From Poteriospumella lacustris (Eukaryota; Sar; Chrysophyceae; Chromulinales; Dinobryaceae): a stretch of 47,336 nt of DNA. The position numbers and the translations under genes are program-made. The notes under the pieces are model-generated. The model was not told the DNA's origin. It saw only the letters and a program-made list of their open reading frames with translations, and ran no database searches. The DNA lies in assembly GCA_008000375.1 (NCBI GenBank), contig SMOI01000230.1:1-47336 (forward strand). The letters run 5' to 3'. Below, one piece after another: positions 1-8,799 of this stretch; position 1 is the first letter of the stretch; every line of letters begins with the position of its first letter.

Positions 1-953
1 TTGTGTTTTGAAAAAGCGGTTCGCCATTATGAAAAGGACAATCCAGTGTGCGGTACAGAAACAATAGTAGGATAGAGAGAATTTCGGGTTATTTCGGTTC
101 AACCATCGATAATAATACTGACTGTATCTGACTGGATCAGATATAGAAGTACTCAGGATCCAACTTTCTTGAAACACAAGTGTTACCTGTTCTCAGCATA
201 TAGCTCTTTTGCAAATCTGGTTTCTGTGGTATTACCGATGTTAAAAATCACTTTGCGGGTGATATTCCCCTCTGACGACAAGTTGGGTGCGGTCTATCCA
301 ACAACACCGATAATGATATCCGCCGATAATGACATCTCCCTCTTCTTCGCTTGCACAATTGCCTTTGCTAGGAATTCCAATATACTCCATACGTGGCACT
401 TTCCTTGGTCTTCCTCGTCAAAAGAAGTGCATTCCCTCGCAATGCATATATGACATCATATACGGCTCCGGGTGGCTGCTTTGTACATACTCTCCAAACC
501 GTGAAAGCATGGCCTATCGATCCTTTAAATTTTTGACCTTTAAGCTAGAGGTGTCAGAAAAGTTACCACAGGGATACCTGGCTTGTGGCAGCCAAGCGGT
601 CATAGCGATGTTGCTTGAATCAACCCCATCTCTTCTGTAAAAGCAAAATAACCGGTAAAGTATAACCTTCACCTTTTGTATTATCAATTAGTTCACTCAC
701 TTCACCGAATTTGCGTTTCAACATCTGTACTTATGTCCTATTTTCATGGCCGATTCACTCGCAGACCTTCTTCGTGAAAAACATTAATTGGAAAAGTTAA
801 GTTAGAACACTAAGTTCGCTATGTATGTCGCAAGAACGCACCTTTTGGTTATCATCGTCATCATGGACATCAACCAGGGTGGCAAAGTACGTTTTTGAGA
901 ATATGCTTATAGTAAACTTACAAAATCGTAAAAACTATCATCCTCATCAAATA
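1..953. other. AT-rich intergenic sequence without a recognised gene
   Basis: Nothing with a recognisable domain or consistent codon bias was found here. The two overlapping open frames near 169-640 on the plus strand have no motif and look like chance ORFs in non-coding DNA. The stretch belongs to the repeat-rich left compartment. Confidence 0.4.
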
Positions 954-1693
954 TCACCTGTATAAGCAAACCAAGAGCAAGCGAAACGTTGGCGAGGATG
1001 TCATTGCGCCATTTGTTCCATGGGTCGAGAAAGTTGCAGTAGCTGCTCCTCCTCCTGCTCCCGCTGTAAACTTAGTCAACATGGAAACAACCGTTACCTC
1101 GTGCGTAAAGGGAGACAGTTCGAGATGCAGATGGAGATGGATGAGTTTACTGGTTGCATGCAATCTGCTTGACGATGATGCTCCTGCTGCTGTTCCTGTT
1201 CGCCGTGGACGTGGAAGGGCTCGCTTGAGGCCGTTTCTACTTCGTTTAGGTGGGGCTGATGGAGTGTCAGTGAATAAAAACGTGCAAATAGACTCTTGCT
1301 GAGAGCCCTCCAGGGGGGACAACTTCACCTGCTCCTCTTCTGGCAGCTCGTCAAGCAGCTTGCGCTTTCTTGCCGGAAAGCATGCTTTGTGACAAAAGCC
1401 TGACACAAGTTGAGGGCTCCGCATCTTCGACAGATCCTATTGATTTGTTGCATCGCTGCCTCAAAGCAAATGACTCAGCTTGTGCTCTATAACACAGACA
1501 GTGAACCCACTTTGCCGACGTTCTGTCGGCCACAATGGCGAATGGCCCATTGGTATGTTGCTAGTGTTAATTGCACGGTCGGCAAAGTATTTGTCTCTGT
1601 CCGTTTGAGATAACGCCGCCAGGGGACACAGGCCCAGACTTGCTGGCAGGGAAGGCCCCTGCACACACGTGCTGGTATACCGCAATGCCTCGA

Positions 1694-1789
1694 CACAGCC
1701 TACGGCGCAGCCGTCGCTTCAGCCGACGACGCAGCCGTCGCTTCAGCTGACGGGTCGCCCGTCGACGCAGCCATCGTCGCAGCCAACTT
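1694..1789 (+). repeat. Tandem repeat encoding QPT/QPS-type peptide
   Basis: Imperfect units of about 24 bp, read in the plus frame, give a run of Q-P-T and Q-P-S triplets (for example TQPTAQPSLQPT). Proteins with long QPS/QPT repeats are widespread in secreted or cell-surface proteins of stramenopiles and some other protists. Here the run is short and sits in an ORF of about 70 codons (1669-1881) with no further domain, so it is best read as a fragment of such a gene or as a mobile minisatellite. Confidence 0.5.
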
Positions 1790-1853
1790 GGATTCGTCGT
1801 TGGCGCTCCGCTCCTTGCCTTCATCAAGCATGTTCATGGTTTTCGTGCCAACC

Positions 1854-1970
1854 CATGAACATGCGTGGGCATGCATGGTGAAGGCAAGGAAAACCATGAA
1901 CATGCGTGGGCATGCATGGTGAAAGCAAGGAAAACTATGAACATGCGTGGGCATGCATGGTGAAGGCAAG
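1854..1970. repeat. 41-bp tandem repeat, about 2.9 copies
   Basis: Copies begin at 1854, 1895 and 1936 (spacing exactly 41 bp). Each contains CATGAACATGCGTGGGCATG followed by CATGGTGAAGGCAAGG. Only a few bases differ between copies. Just upstream, 1815-1850 carries a partial inverted copy (GTTCATGGTTTTCGTGCC on the plus strand), so the array can form a hairpin with its own flank. It is followed by an AT-rich stretch built on TTAGGATTAGTTT-like words up to about 2010. Confidence 0.85.
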
Positions 1971-2045
1971 TTAGGGATTATTTAGGTTAGTTTAGGATTA
2001 GTTTAGGGTCTTGCCTAAAAATCAGACGTTTTGGAGTGAAACGAA

Positions 2046-2094
2046 ATGAGGTGAGTTTGAATACGTGAATTTTAGTCCTTTGTACGAAAGTTCT
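2046..2094 (+). repeat. 49-bp dispersed repeat, copy A
   Basis: This matches 3582-3630 at 45 of 49 positions by eye, with no gaps. It begins ATGAGGTGAGTTTGAAT and ends TACGAAAGTTCT. It lies just upstream of the interrupted ORF that starts near 2102. It contains a GTGAGT donor-like word, so it may be the 5-prime part of an intron or leader shared by decayed gene copies. Confidence 0.75.
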
Positions 2095-2101
2095 TTCATG
2101 C

Positions 2102-3004
2102 AAGCTCATCGACACGGTTGGCAAGGCCGAGGCGGCTCCTTCTGCTGTGTCAATCAACCATGCTCTTTTCAACATCACTGCTTTTAAGTCAACGCACTCT
2201 GGCAAGACGACGTGCATAGCCAGGTGTGGTGCAATTTCAAAGTGCGTTAAACACCTGATGGGGGAAGTTTGGAAAGTAGGAGGCGCATACATGCTGTACG
2301 GTCTATCGGCCGGTACGGAGCCGATACGACTTCTGAACGTGTTTACATTTTCTAACTCGTCGGAAGAGGTTACCTATCAAGCACACGACTGGAGTCGGGA
2401 GGTTTGTCTTGCGCTCTCGAGGGATCCTTTCTTCGCTTAGTTTATTATGCCCCGAGAAGAGGCGCTTAGGACTGATGACAGCGAGGTGTTCTACTATGTC
2501 ATGTGTGTGTTCGGTGCGGAACTGATCAACCATGCCATCAAAGAAACGGAGTCAATTTTTCGGATGATGTCTGTCGAGGTTGAGAGGCAGAAGACATTGT
2601 TTATCAACCCTTATCTGAACCTGATCAGGGCTCAATATGATGTGCTTTTGATGAATGTTTTTGGTGGCACATCAGGAAACATCACAAGCGACGACTGGGA
2701 GCTAAACTGTCTCGATTCAACCATTGATAGTTCGACCATGTCGAAGATTACTAGGCTGTGGCAACTGGTGTTGCAGCTGCACTACTTGGACTTGTTCGCC
2801 AAAGATGAGATAGACGGTGCTGGACAGTACGCACTGATCACCAGCCTCTCTGCTCCGACCGCATACTTCGCTACAAAGAAAGCTGCTCTCGACGCAGAGA
2901 TTGCTGTCGAATTGAGCCCTCCCGCGTTCTTCGTCACATTGGTTGGAGCGCCTGTCGAATTGTATCCCATCTCTGCGAAAGTTGCCCCCCCCCCTCTGCG
3001 ATGA
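2102..3004 (+). pseudogene. Interrupted protein-coding ORF, unknown family
   Basis: A plus-strand frame runs open from about 2102, is stopped by TAG at 2438-2440, and continues in the same frame from ATG 2447 to TGA 3002-3004. Both halves look coding, with balanced, non-repetitive composition (for example the second part with YYVMCVFGAELINHAIKETE). A GKTT word in the first half resembles a P-loop end but lacks the rest of the Walker A motif. The TAG is preceded by a pyrimidine tract (CCTTTCTTCGCTTAG), so it could instead be a splice acceptor. The reading frame ends right after a C8 homopolymer (2987-2994), a likely frameshift point. I do not recognise the family. Probably a decayed or transposon-borne gene. 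Confidence 0.4.
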
Positions 3005-3581
3005 TGTCCTGATCCGAAATTGTCCATCAACTTAGTCTTTAGAGCACCACGATATTCCGTTCTTTACAAAGTACGTATCGATGGGACGTGCTGTGAGCAA
3101 ACCCGCATTTAACGTGGGCAGTAGTTTAACTGTCCGGTTCACGAAGAGAATAATGATTGCTTACTTCACCCACACCTTTATGAATATGACGAGCACTACC
3201 AACCTAAGCTGACATAAGGATTTAATGTGCCGCGAAAGAGTCCGTGCCAAGTTTCGAAGACAGGTTTGATTTTACAGATATGCACGGTGATTGTTTCTCA
3301 TTTTACGTAGTCGCCTTACGTATCGTTTGCTTGCCGGCACCGGATGATTTATTCTACTTAGGAATTCGTCTTCCCGAAAGTAAATGGGGCTGGTCATCTT
3401 TGGACTGCCCGCGGGTAATTAAATATTCTGTCTTGTAAGCTGAGAGCACTGTTTCTGATACTCACGCGACAGCGAGGACGCCGGGATCGAGAACCAGCCC
3501 TTGGCTCAGCATACTTCGCACTATAATTAGGTTTTATTACCACAGAAATTAAAGCAGTCCTACGTCTTGATAGTTACTTTT

Positions 3582-3630
3582 ATGAGGTGAGTTTGAATAG
3601 GTGAGTTTAAGTCCTTTATACGAAAGTTCT
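3582..3630 (+). repeat. 49-bp dispersed repeat, copy B
   Basis: Same orientation as the copy at 2046-2094 and about 92 percent identical to it over 49 bp without gaps. The flanks on both sides are unrelated, so this is a dispersed copy and not part of a longer tandem duplication. Confidence 0.75.
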
Positions 3631-4163
3631 CAGGATTCCTGGGGATTGGCGTCAACTTTTTGTGCCCAGCGAACACTCTTCTCTGCACAGACGAAATGGA
3701 CGAAAACCAGGATGTCGTGATCAGCTTCTCGCTGTTTTGCTGCCATTTGCAGTAGATGAGATGAGAGAGAAGAGCGGATTCCCAGACACACTTAGGTGCT
3801 GACCGGAGCAATGTACCACCAAGGAATGCTGGACACTCCGCATCTTTTCTGACTTATTTCGGACGCTAAGAAATGCATTTTGTATCTCGTTGACTTGTTG
3901 GTCAACTGCGGCGGCCTTCGGGACCTGAATGTGTGAGCTTCCTCTATGTGATCACCGGCTCCAGCATCCGAAATACCGCGGGGCGCATGGTAAATATGCT
4001 TCTCCAAATACTGCATGATCGCTTGCAAGGTTACGACCCTTCGTGATCCGTTCACTCCTGTTACACAGATAGATTTGCCGCCGCTCTGATATTTTCCAGA
4101 ATTTTGTCTCTACAAAAGCTGGATTGGAAGATTTCAGAAACGGCAATATAGCACCAAAATTCT

Positions 4164-4181
4164 CGACGGAATATTCCGTCG
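4164..4181. repeat. 18-bp perfect palindrome
   Basis: CGACGGAATATTCCGTCG is a perfect palindrome. Its core GGAATATTCC recurs at 4202-4211, 34 bp away. The core fits the nGAAnnTTCn spacing of heat-shock elements, but no gene start lies next to it, so a regulatory role is only a guess. Confidence 0.5.
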
Positions 4182-4614
4182 TTTTCTTTGGAGTTTTTCG
4201 TGGAATATTCCGATGTGCCGTCAGAAACCGGAATAACTTTCATGCGTTATTATATCAATTTTATCCATTTTATTGCCTTTTAAAGCTGAACTAATTGTGA
4301 AACTGTGATACTTTGTTGATGGTTAACTGTGTTTCGTCAAATCAGCGAAGGAAACGACCAGGAAAAGGTGATATTGAGTTGCTGCCGCTGCAGTACAACC
4401 AGCGAAAGTTGCGAAGAACGCGAGAAAACACTAGTGGTCACTTCATGGTAGAATTATAAGTACCTGAATCAAAGACATGCTTCTGGGCTTATCAGTGATG
4501 TGACTCATCGTGAATCACTGACCAGGAGCTGGAGATATTGTGTTCCTACACACCTCGGCGATGATCACATATCTCCATGACTGTCGTCAAAAGGTACATC
4601 ACCGAGGATGCAAT

Positions 4615-5055
4615 CTCTTAGACGTTCGAACTTCTCACTAATGGATTCGTGAAGAAGTCACCAACCATTGGCATGTACTAGTACTTCACAACCACTTCAC
4701 CAGATCGAATACGGTCTCGAAGGAAGAAGTACCGCACATTGATGTGCCTGGTACGCGACGAGGACGCTTTCTCGCTTGTCACCATGTGAATGGTAGACAT
4801 ATTGTCTTGATATAGCACCAACATACCCACTTGGTACCTAAGGTTCATAAGCATATACTTCATACTTATTCCGCGGGAAGCAATGTCGACGTACCCAATC
4901 AATTCGGCTTCAGTCGAACTGTTGGCCACGAGGGCATGGTTTTGTGAGAAACACACTACCGCACCTCGGCCAACGGTGATAATAGCACCTGTACAGCAAA
5001 GCTTGCATCCACATACGCGGCGATACGCAGGCCGCTGGGATAAACACCGAGCTTC
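4615..5055 (-). mobile_element. Ty1/Copia retrotransposon fragment (RNase H, 3-prime end of pol)
   Basis: On the minus strand the translation follows the Copia RNase H domain in order: AAYVDASFA (first catalytic Asp, around 5010-5035), then in another frame GAIITVGRGAVV, then NSSTEAELIGYVD (catalytic Glu), LYQDNMSTI (catalytic Asp) and RTRHINVRYFFLRD, the typical segment before the end of pol. It ends with a GDFFTNPL-like motif near 4630. There is a frameshift after the first Asp and an in-frame TAG just below 4680, before the final motif. No gag, integrase or reverse transcriptase is recognisable upstream and no LTR pair was found, so this is a truncated, dead copy. Confidence 0.85.
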
Positions 5056-5612
5056 ACCGTCTTCCTTGACGTCCCTCAGATAGACGATCTACTGATTGTC
5101 CTTGTAAGAACGCAGTCTTCGGCAGATGTTTTGGTGCATTTTTCACAGTGTGCCCGACGCCTTCCCACCTCCTCAGCTTTGAATGAAAAATGTGTCACCA
5201 CGGACTAACTCTTTGCGGCTAAACAAGTCTCTATGTTTGACCCTGTCTATTTTCCACTCCGCGATTACACCTTCGTGAATACCCGCCGCACGCACTCTTT
5301 CCACGAACAGATGCACTAGCACTTTGCATGTTGCCCCTGTGCCTCTTGTTGCGATATGCTTGGGATGCCCTGGTTTCTTCCGATACTGCCCCGCTGGGAA
5401 TTCTGAGCTCGTAGCCATCTCTGCTCACTTTTTTGTATCTCTTCTGCTTCTTGGTCGAGAGTAGCATCGATACGTTCCGAGATCGGGTGGTCTGGCCTTT
5501 GAATTTCTTCCATGCATACCGTGCATGCTCTGCATGTTTCTCGTGTATATCCTTTGCGAATTAGTGGAAGGCATGGTCATCGTTACCGTTCGGAAGGATA
5601 ACATTTTCCCTT
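5056..5612. other. No recognised gene; possible further retroelement debris
   Basis: Overlapping minus-strand frames at 5173-5513 are short, in different phases and without a known motif. They adjoin the Copia RNase H fragment and could be degenerate pol sequence, but no reverse transcriptase motif can be read. The right end is the insertion site of the Harbinger element. Confidence 0.3.
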
Positions 5613-5615
5613 TCA

Positions 5616-5628
5616 GGCCGTTTACTAT
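5616..5628 (+). repeat. Left terminal inverted repeat of the Harbinger element
   Basis: GGCCGTTTACTAT, the perfect inverse of 8784-8796. Similarity inside this core is weak. TCA immediately outside is the target duplication. Confidence 0.9.
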
Positions 5629-5803
5629 CGCTCTTCTCGAAGATCGTCGGTTCGTGGCAGAGCGACGAAGAGACGAAAAGTGAAACGACGTGTCTACTAT
5701 AGCGACACACAGTCAGTGCGACACAGTAAATTTAAATTTCAATTATCTTCCAAGTGGAATCAAATTTAGCATCTTCCTGTCCTGCCTTGATTTACATACG
5801 AAA

Positions 5804-6934
5804 ATGCTAACTGCTTCGGACAACAACACACGACCGTTGGGAAGCCCAACAACTGCGCTAGTTGTTGCAGTAGAACTTACGAATAATCCCTCCGAAAGAA
5901 GGGTTTTATTCCGACAACTGAAGGCAGTTGTCTCAGTGGTGGCCTTAAATGCTATGACTACGAAGGACGACACTTCGAAGGACTGCTTTGTCCTGTTTTA
6001 TGGTCACTGTGGAAGTTTCGTGCGTGAAAAGCGATTTGAGGGGATATTCGGGGAGCAATTGAAGAAGAGAGTTACAGCTCTTCGGCCGCGCTGCTTTGTT
6101 CCTCCATCTATCGATCCGGAAATACAAGCTGATCTGGAAGAGGTTTTCTGTCAAAAACATCCTCTTGAGTCCGACATTCGGGCCCTCTATGACGCAGCCA
6201 AAGGGTATCAGTCGGAGCTTAGGGCCAAGTGGGTGAAAATGTATGACGACAAGGTCGCGAGAGCAACGTCTGGCGTGTACAACGATCAAACAGCTATTGA
6301 AGAAGTTTTGGAAGCAATGGTTGTCGATAAGATCAAAGGAAATTTTTGTAAGTGGGTGAGTTCGCAGTTATTGGCGTTAAAGAAGCGTGACCCTGCTTGC
6401 GACAGAGGTCTGGAGAAGACAAGATTGGAAGCAGAAAAGAGGGGTTACTATGAGGATAAAATGAAACAATGGAAGAATGAAGAGCTTCCTGATTTCTTTT
6501 TAGCATTTATTTTATGCTCGGCGCCTGGACTTCGACTACCATCGCTGGTGCCCGATGCAGCACATCGCATCGCTGCAAAATCATCTCTCGGTCGAAAAAT
6601 TTTGCGAAGTATGCGAAATGGCCAAGAAGAAAAAGTGGCAGTTGATGAAGATGAGATGGCATCTAAAGTGACCAGAGTTGGAGATATGACTGCGCAATTG
6701 AATCGTTCTACAGCGGCAGTGGAATCTCTGGTGGACATATCGCGGCAAAATCACCGCCTGAAGGTCTTAAAAGAAAGCAAGCTTGCTACAGAACAGCAAT
6801 TGGCCATGTTGGAGCGACTCGGTCGACAAGACTCGGACCAATATAAAACGGCAGCGGAGCGATTTCTATCACTGCTGCAGCTAATTGGGGAGCTTGCAGA
6901 TGCACAGGTGACTGGAAACAACGATCATGCGTAG
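5804..6934 (+). CDS. Harbinger accessory protein (second ORF), 376 aa
   Basis: The first ATG of the open frame is at 5804; the frame is open further upstream to about 5690 but has no ATG there. It ends with TAG at 6932-6934. Autonomous PIF/Harbinger elements usually carry a second protein with a Myb/SANT or trihelix domain that brings the transposase to the ends and into the nucleus. Position and convergent orientation fit that role. I cannot see a clear SANT/trihelix signature (no regularly spaced tryptophans). The centre is rich in charged helices, and the C-terminal third (TEQQLAMLERLGRQDSDQYK and following) looks like the helical dimerisation tail found in many such proteins. Function is inferred from context; an upstream exon inside the element is possible. 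Confidence 0.75.
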   Translation: MLTASDNNTRPLGSPTTALVVAVELTNNPSERRVLFRQLKAVVSVVALNAMTTKDDTSKDCFVLFYGHCGSFVREKRFEGIFGEQLKKRVTALRPRCFVPPSIDPEIQADLEEVFCQKHPLESDIRALYDAAKGYQSELRAKWVKMYDDKVARATSGVYNDQTAIEEVLEAMVVDKIKGNFCKWVSSQLLALKKRDPACDRGLEKTRLEAEKRGYYEDKMKQWKNEELPDFFLAFILCSAPGLRLPSLVPDAAHRIAAKSSLGRKILRSMRNGQEEKVAVDEDEMASKVTRVGDMTAQLNRSTAAVESLVDISRQNHRLKVLKESKLATEQQLAMLERLGRQDSDQYKTAAERFLSLLQLIGELADAQVTGNNDHA

Positions 6935-6975
6935 GTTTCTGTTCGAAGCCATCCGTAGTGTGGGATATGAAGGCA

Positions 6976-8637
6976 CTAAAGATGGCTTGCGTGGGGAAAG
7001 TTGTCGCGGACAAGTAAATTATGTCTCTCGTCGATTTCTTGGCGTGTTCGTGGCCAATACAGTTGTCTTTTGGCGTACACATGGCACAGATGGTTCGCAA
7101 GTAAGTCGCGGAAGGTGTCAAACTCCAAGCTCATTTGTAATGATGGATGAATTGTTTCTATGTGGATAAAGTCTCCAATGTAACTGAGAGTTTCATCGCT
7201 TGCTACAAGCGCAATGTCCAATGTCCCAACTGTCATCACGGGAGAGGCTGAATGGACAACGAGTTGTGCGTTGTCAAGAATCGGGAGGTTTTCAACAGTT
7301 GGATCAAGCTCTTTCCAATTGATATCATCTTCCCACAGCTTGTTGAGACCATCGTATTGGAGAATCATGTTGTGGATGATGCAGCATGCTTTAAAAATAC
7401 TATCGATCTGCCTCGCCTTGTGAACATTGTTGCCATTTTTTAAAATCCTGAAGCGTTGTTTTAAAATTCCGAAGAAACACTCTACATCCTTCCTGACACT
7501 GGCGACCCAATCGCTAAACTTGTATTTTACCCTATTTAGCTCGGCAGGGTTTGGATAGCCGCAAATAATAACTGGCTTGTTAAGGTATCCACCATCAGCA
7601 ATAACATAGCAGTGGCTCAATTCGATGAAGTCCATCTCATCAGGACCTGTTTGTATTCGGTACGCCAATCCGTGATAAATTCTTCTGTTCTCCAACGCAT
7701 TTAGAAATTCGTTGTATACCACGCTGATTTTATCGTTGATCGTCGCGAAAACAGATTCTTGCACATTCAGTACTCGTCGAGAGTGGTCAACGACAACGTT
7801 GAACAATACCCCCTTCCCTTTTTCGCCAGCTGCGAGGTTTTTGAATGTTTCAGGAAGCTTATTGCAAGGAACAAAAGTGGCGTCAATGGATCCGACGCAC
7901 CCAGGCAAGCCCATTCTAGCATATACTTTCATGGAGCTTTGTAGCTCCTCTCCTTCCAGCGGTTTGATGAAGTCTTCGCAAAAGGAATCGCTGAATACAT
8001 CGTAGAACTCCATACAGAAACGGTGGCACTCGGACTCACTAATCAAACCATTTGTCATTTCAGATACGTCTGCAAACGTTAGCCCGCTGGCCAACACACG
8101 AAGGGCTGTGAGAAGTTTCAGCTGCAAAGGGATCGATGGCTTTCCACTAGCATCAGAACTTTTGTATGAAAAAATTCGCAAGTGCTTAGTTCTGGGATCG
8201 TTCTGGCACAAATGAAGAATTTCCTCAAAAACAGGGAAGGGGACGCGAAACTTTCGTCGGAACTCCTTTCCCTCTCTTGAATTAGGATCGCTCACCAATG
8301 GATTGGATATCAAACGAAGCCACATGCTCTCAGTCCAATAATTTTGGGTCTTGAGCCGCTTCGCCCCGCGACTGTAGTCCAACCGATTCACCTTGCGTAT
8401 TGAACCATCCCTGTTCCTCAATGGTCTTTTTCTGTTGATTTCTGTTCCACAATTGCACAGCAATGCCTGCTGAAGTGTCAATTGATTCGAAATAACCTCT
8501 TTGATTATTTCGTCTTCATCGTCTGACCCTTCCGAATCAGCTACGTCGCGGTGGGCCTCTGAGCTCATTTCTGTTTCTGCAACTGAGAATTGCATAGGTG
8601 AAAATTTAAATATTCGAATAGGCACAGGATGAATCAC
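6976..8637 (-). CDS. PIF/Harbinger DDE transposase (DDE_Tnp_4 type), up to 553 aa
   Basis: Cuts and pastes the element. The protein has an acidic N-terminus, a helix-turn-helix-like region at about residues 165-215 (PLQLKLLTALRVLASGLTFA), then the nuclease domain. The catalytic triad can be read as D252 in GSIDATFVP, D348 in YVIADGGYLN and E386 in RKDVECFFGILKQRFRIL, the last being the typical Harbinger signature. Alternative starts are Met15 and Met24. It ends with TAG at 6976-6978, 41 bp from the stop of the convergent accessory ORF. Length is at the long end for the family, with a C-terminal extension after about residue 430. No internal stop or frameshift, so it may be functional. Confidence 0.93.
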   Translation of the reverse strand: MIHPVPIRIFKFSPMQFSVAETEMSSEAHRDVADSEGSDDEDEIIKEVISNQLTLQQALLCNCGTEINRKRPLRNRDGSIRKVNRLDYSRGAKRLKTQNYWTESMWLRLISNPLVSDPNSREGKEFRRKFRVPFPVFEEILHLCQNDPRTKHLRIFSYKSSDASGKPSIPLQLKLLTALRVLASGLTFADVSEMTNGLISESECHRFCMEFYDVFSDSFCEDFIKPLEGEELQSSMKVYARMGLPGCVGSIDATFVPCNKLPETFKNLAAGEKGKGVLFNVVVDHSRRVLNVQESVFATINDKISVVYNEFLNALENRRIYHGLAYRIQTGPDEMDFIELSHCYVIADGGYLNKPVIICGYPNPAELNRVKYKFSDWVASVRKDVECFFGILKQRFRILKNGNNVHKARQIDSIFKACCIIHNMILQYDGLNKLWEDDINWKELDPTVENLPILDNAQLVVHSASPVMTVGTLDIALVASDETLSYIGDFIHIETIHPSLQMSLEFDTFRDLLANHLCHVYAKRQLYWPRTRQEIDERHNLLVRDNFPHASHL

Positions 8638-8783
8638 GAACTTCTTGCCTCGTTCGGATCTTCAAAAAATGCTTCGCGAATCCGCGCTTCTCTTCGTGTC
8701 CACGAACGGCTTTCGCCCCACAGTAGACGTTTCGACTGAATTCGTGGTGCCTTCAAGCGGCGGAACGAAACGTCCGTCTGACC

Positions 8784-8796
8784 ATAGTAAACGGCC
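8784..8796 (-). repeat. Right terminal inverted repeat of the Harbinger element
   Basis: ATAGTAAACGGCC on the plus strand, the exact inverse of 5616-5628, followed by TCA at 8797-8799, the second copy of the target duplication. Confidence 0.9.
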
Positions 8797-8799
8797 TCA

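Larger units (their letters stand above)
3005..4600. other. Intergenic, repeat remnants only
   Basis: No convincing gene is seen. Open frames on the minus strand at 3560-4243 overlap one another in different phases and have no domain. The stretch holds the second copy of the 49-bp repeat (3582-3630) and two GGAATATTCC palindromic words (4168-4177 and 4202-4211). At 4492-4521 there is a small hairpin with arms TCAGTGAT and ATCACTGA. Confidence 0.4.
5616..8796. mobile_element. Complete PIF/Harbinger DNA transposon (3181 bp)
   Basis: The left end reads GGCCGTTTACTAT (5616-5628) and the right end is its exact inverse, ATAGTAAACGGCC (8784-8796). Both are flanked by the same trinucleotide TCA (5613-5615 and 8797-8799), a 3-bp target-site duplication. 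Three-bp duplications and ends starting with GGCC are typical of the PIF/Harbinger superfamily (usually TWA; TCA is a variant). Inside are two convergent ORFs separated by only 41 bp: an accessory protein on plus and a DDE transposase on minus. Transposase catalytic residues are intact and neither ORF has a stop, so the copy may be recent and potentially active. Confidence 0.92.

Noticed and set aside
5173-5513. Further Copia pol (reverse transcriptase or integrase) next to the RNase H fragment
   Set aside because: None of the expected motifs can be read in any minus-strand frame, so the extension is not claimed.
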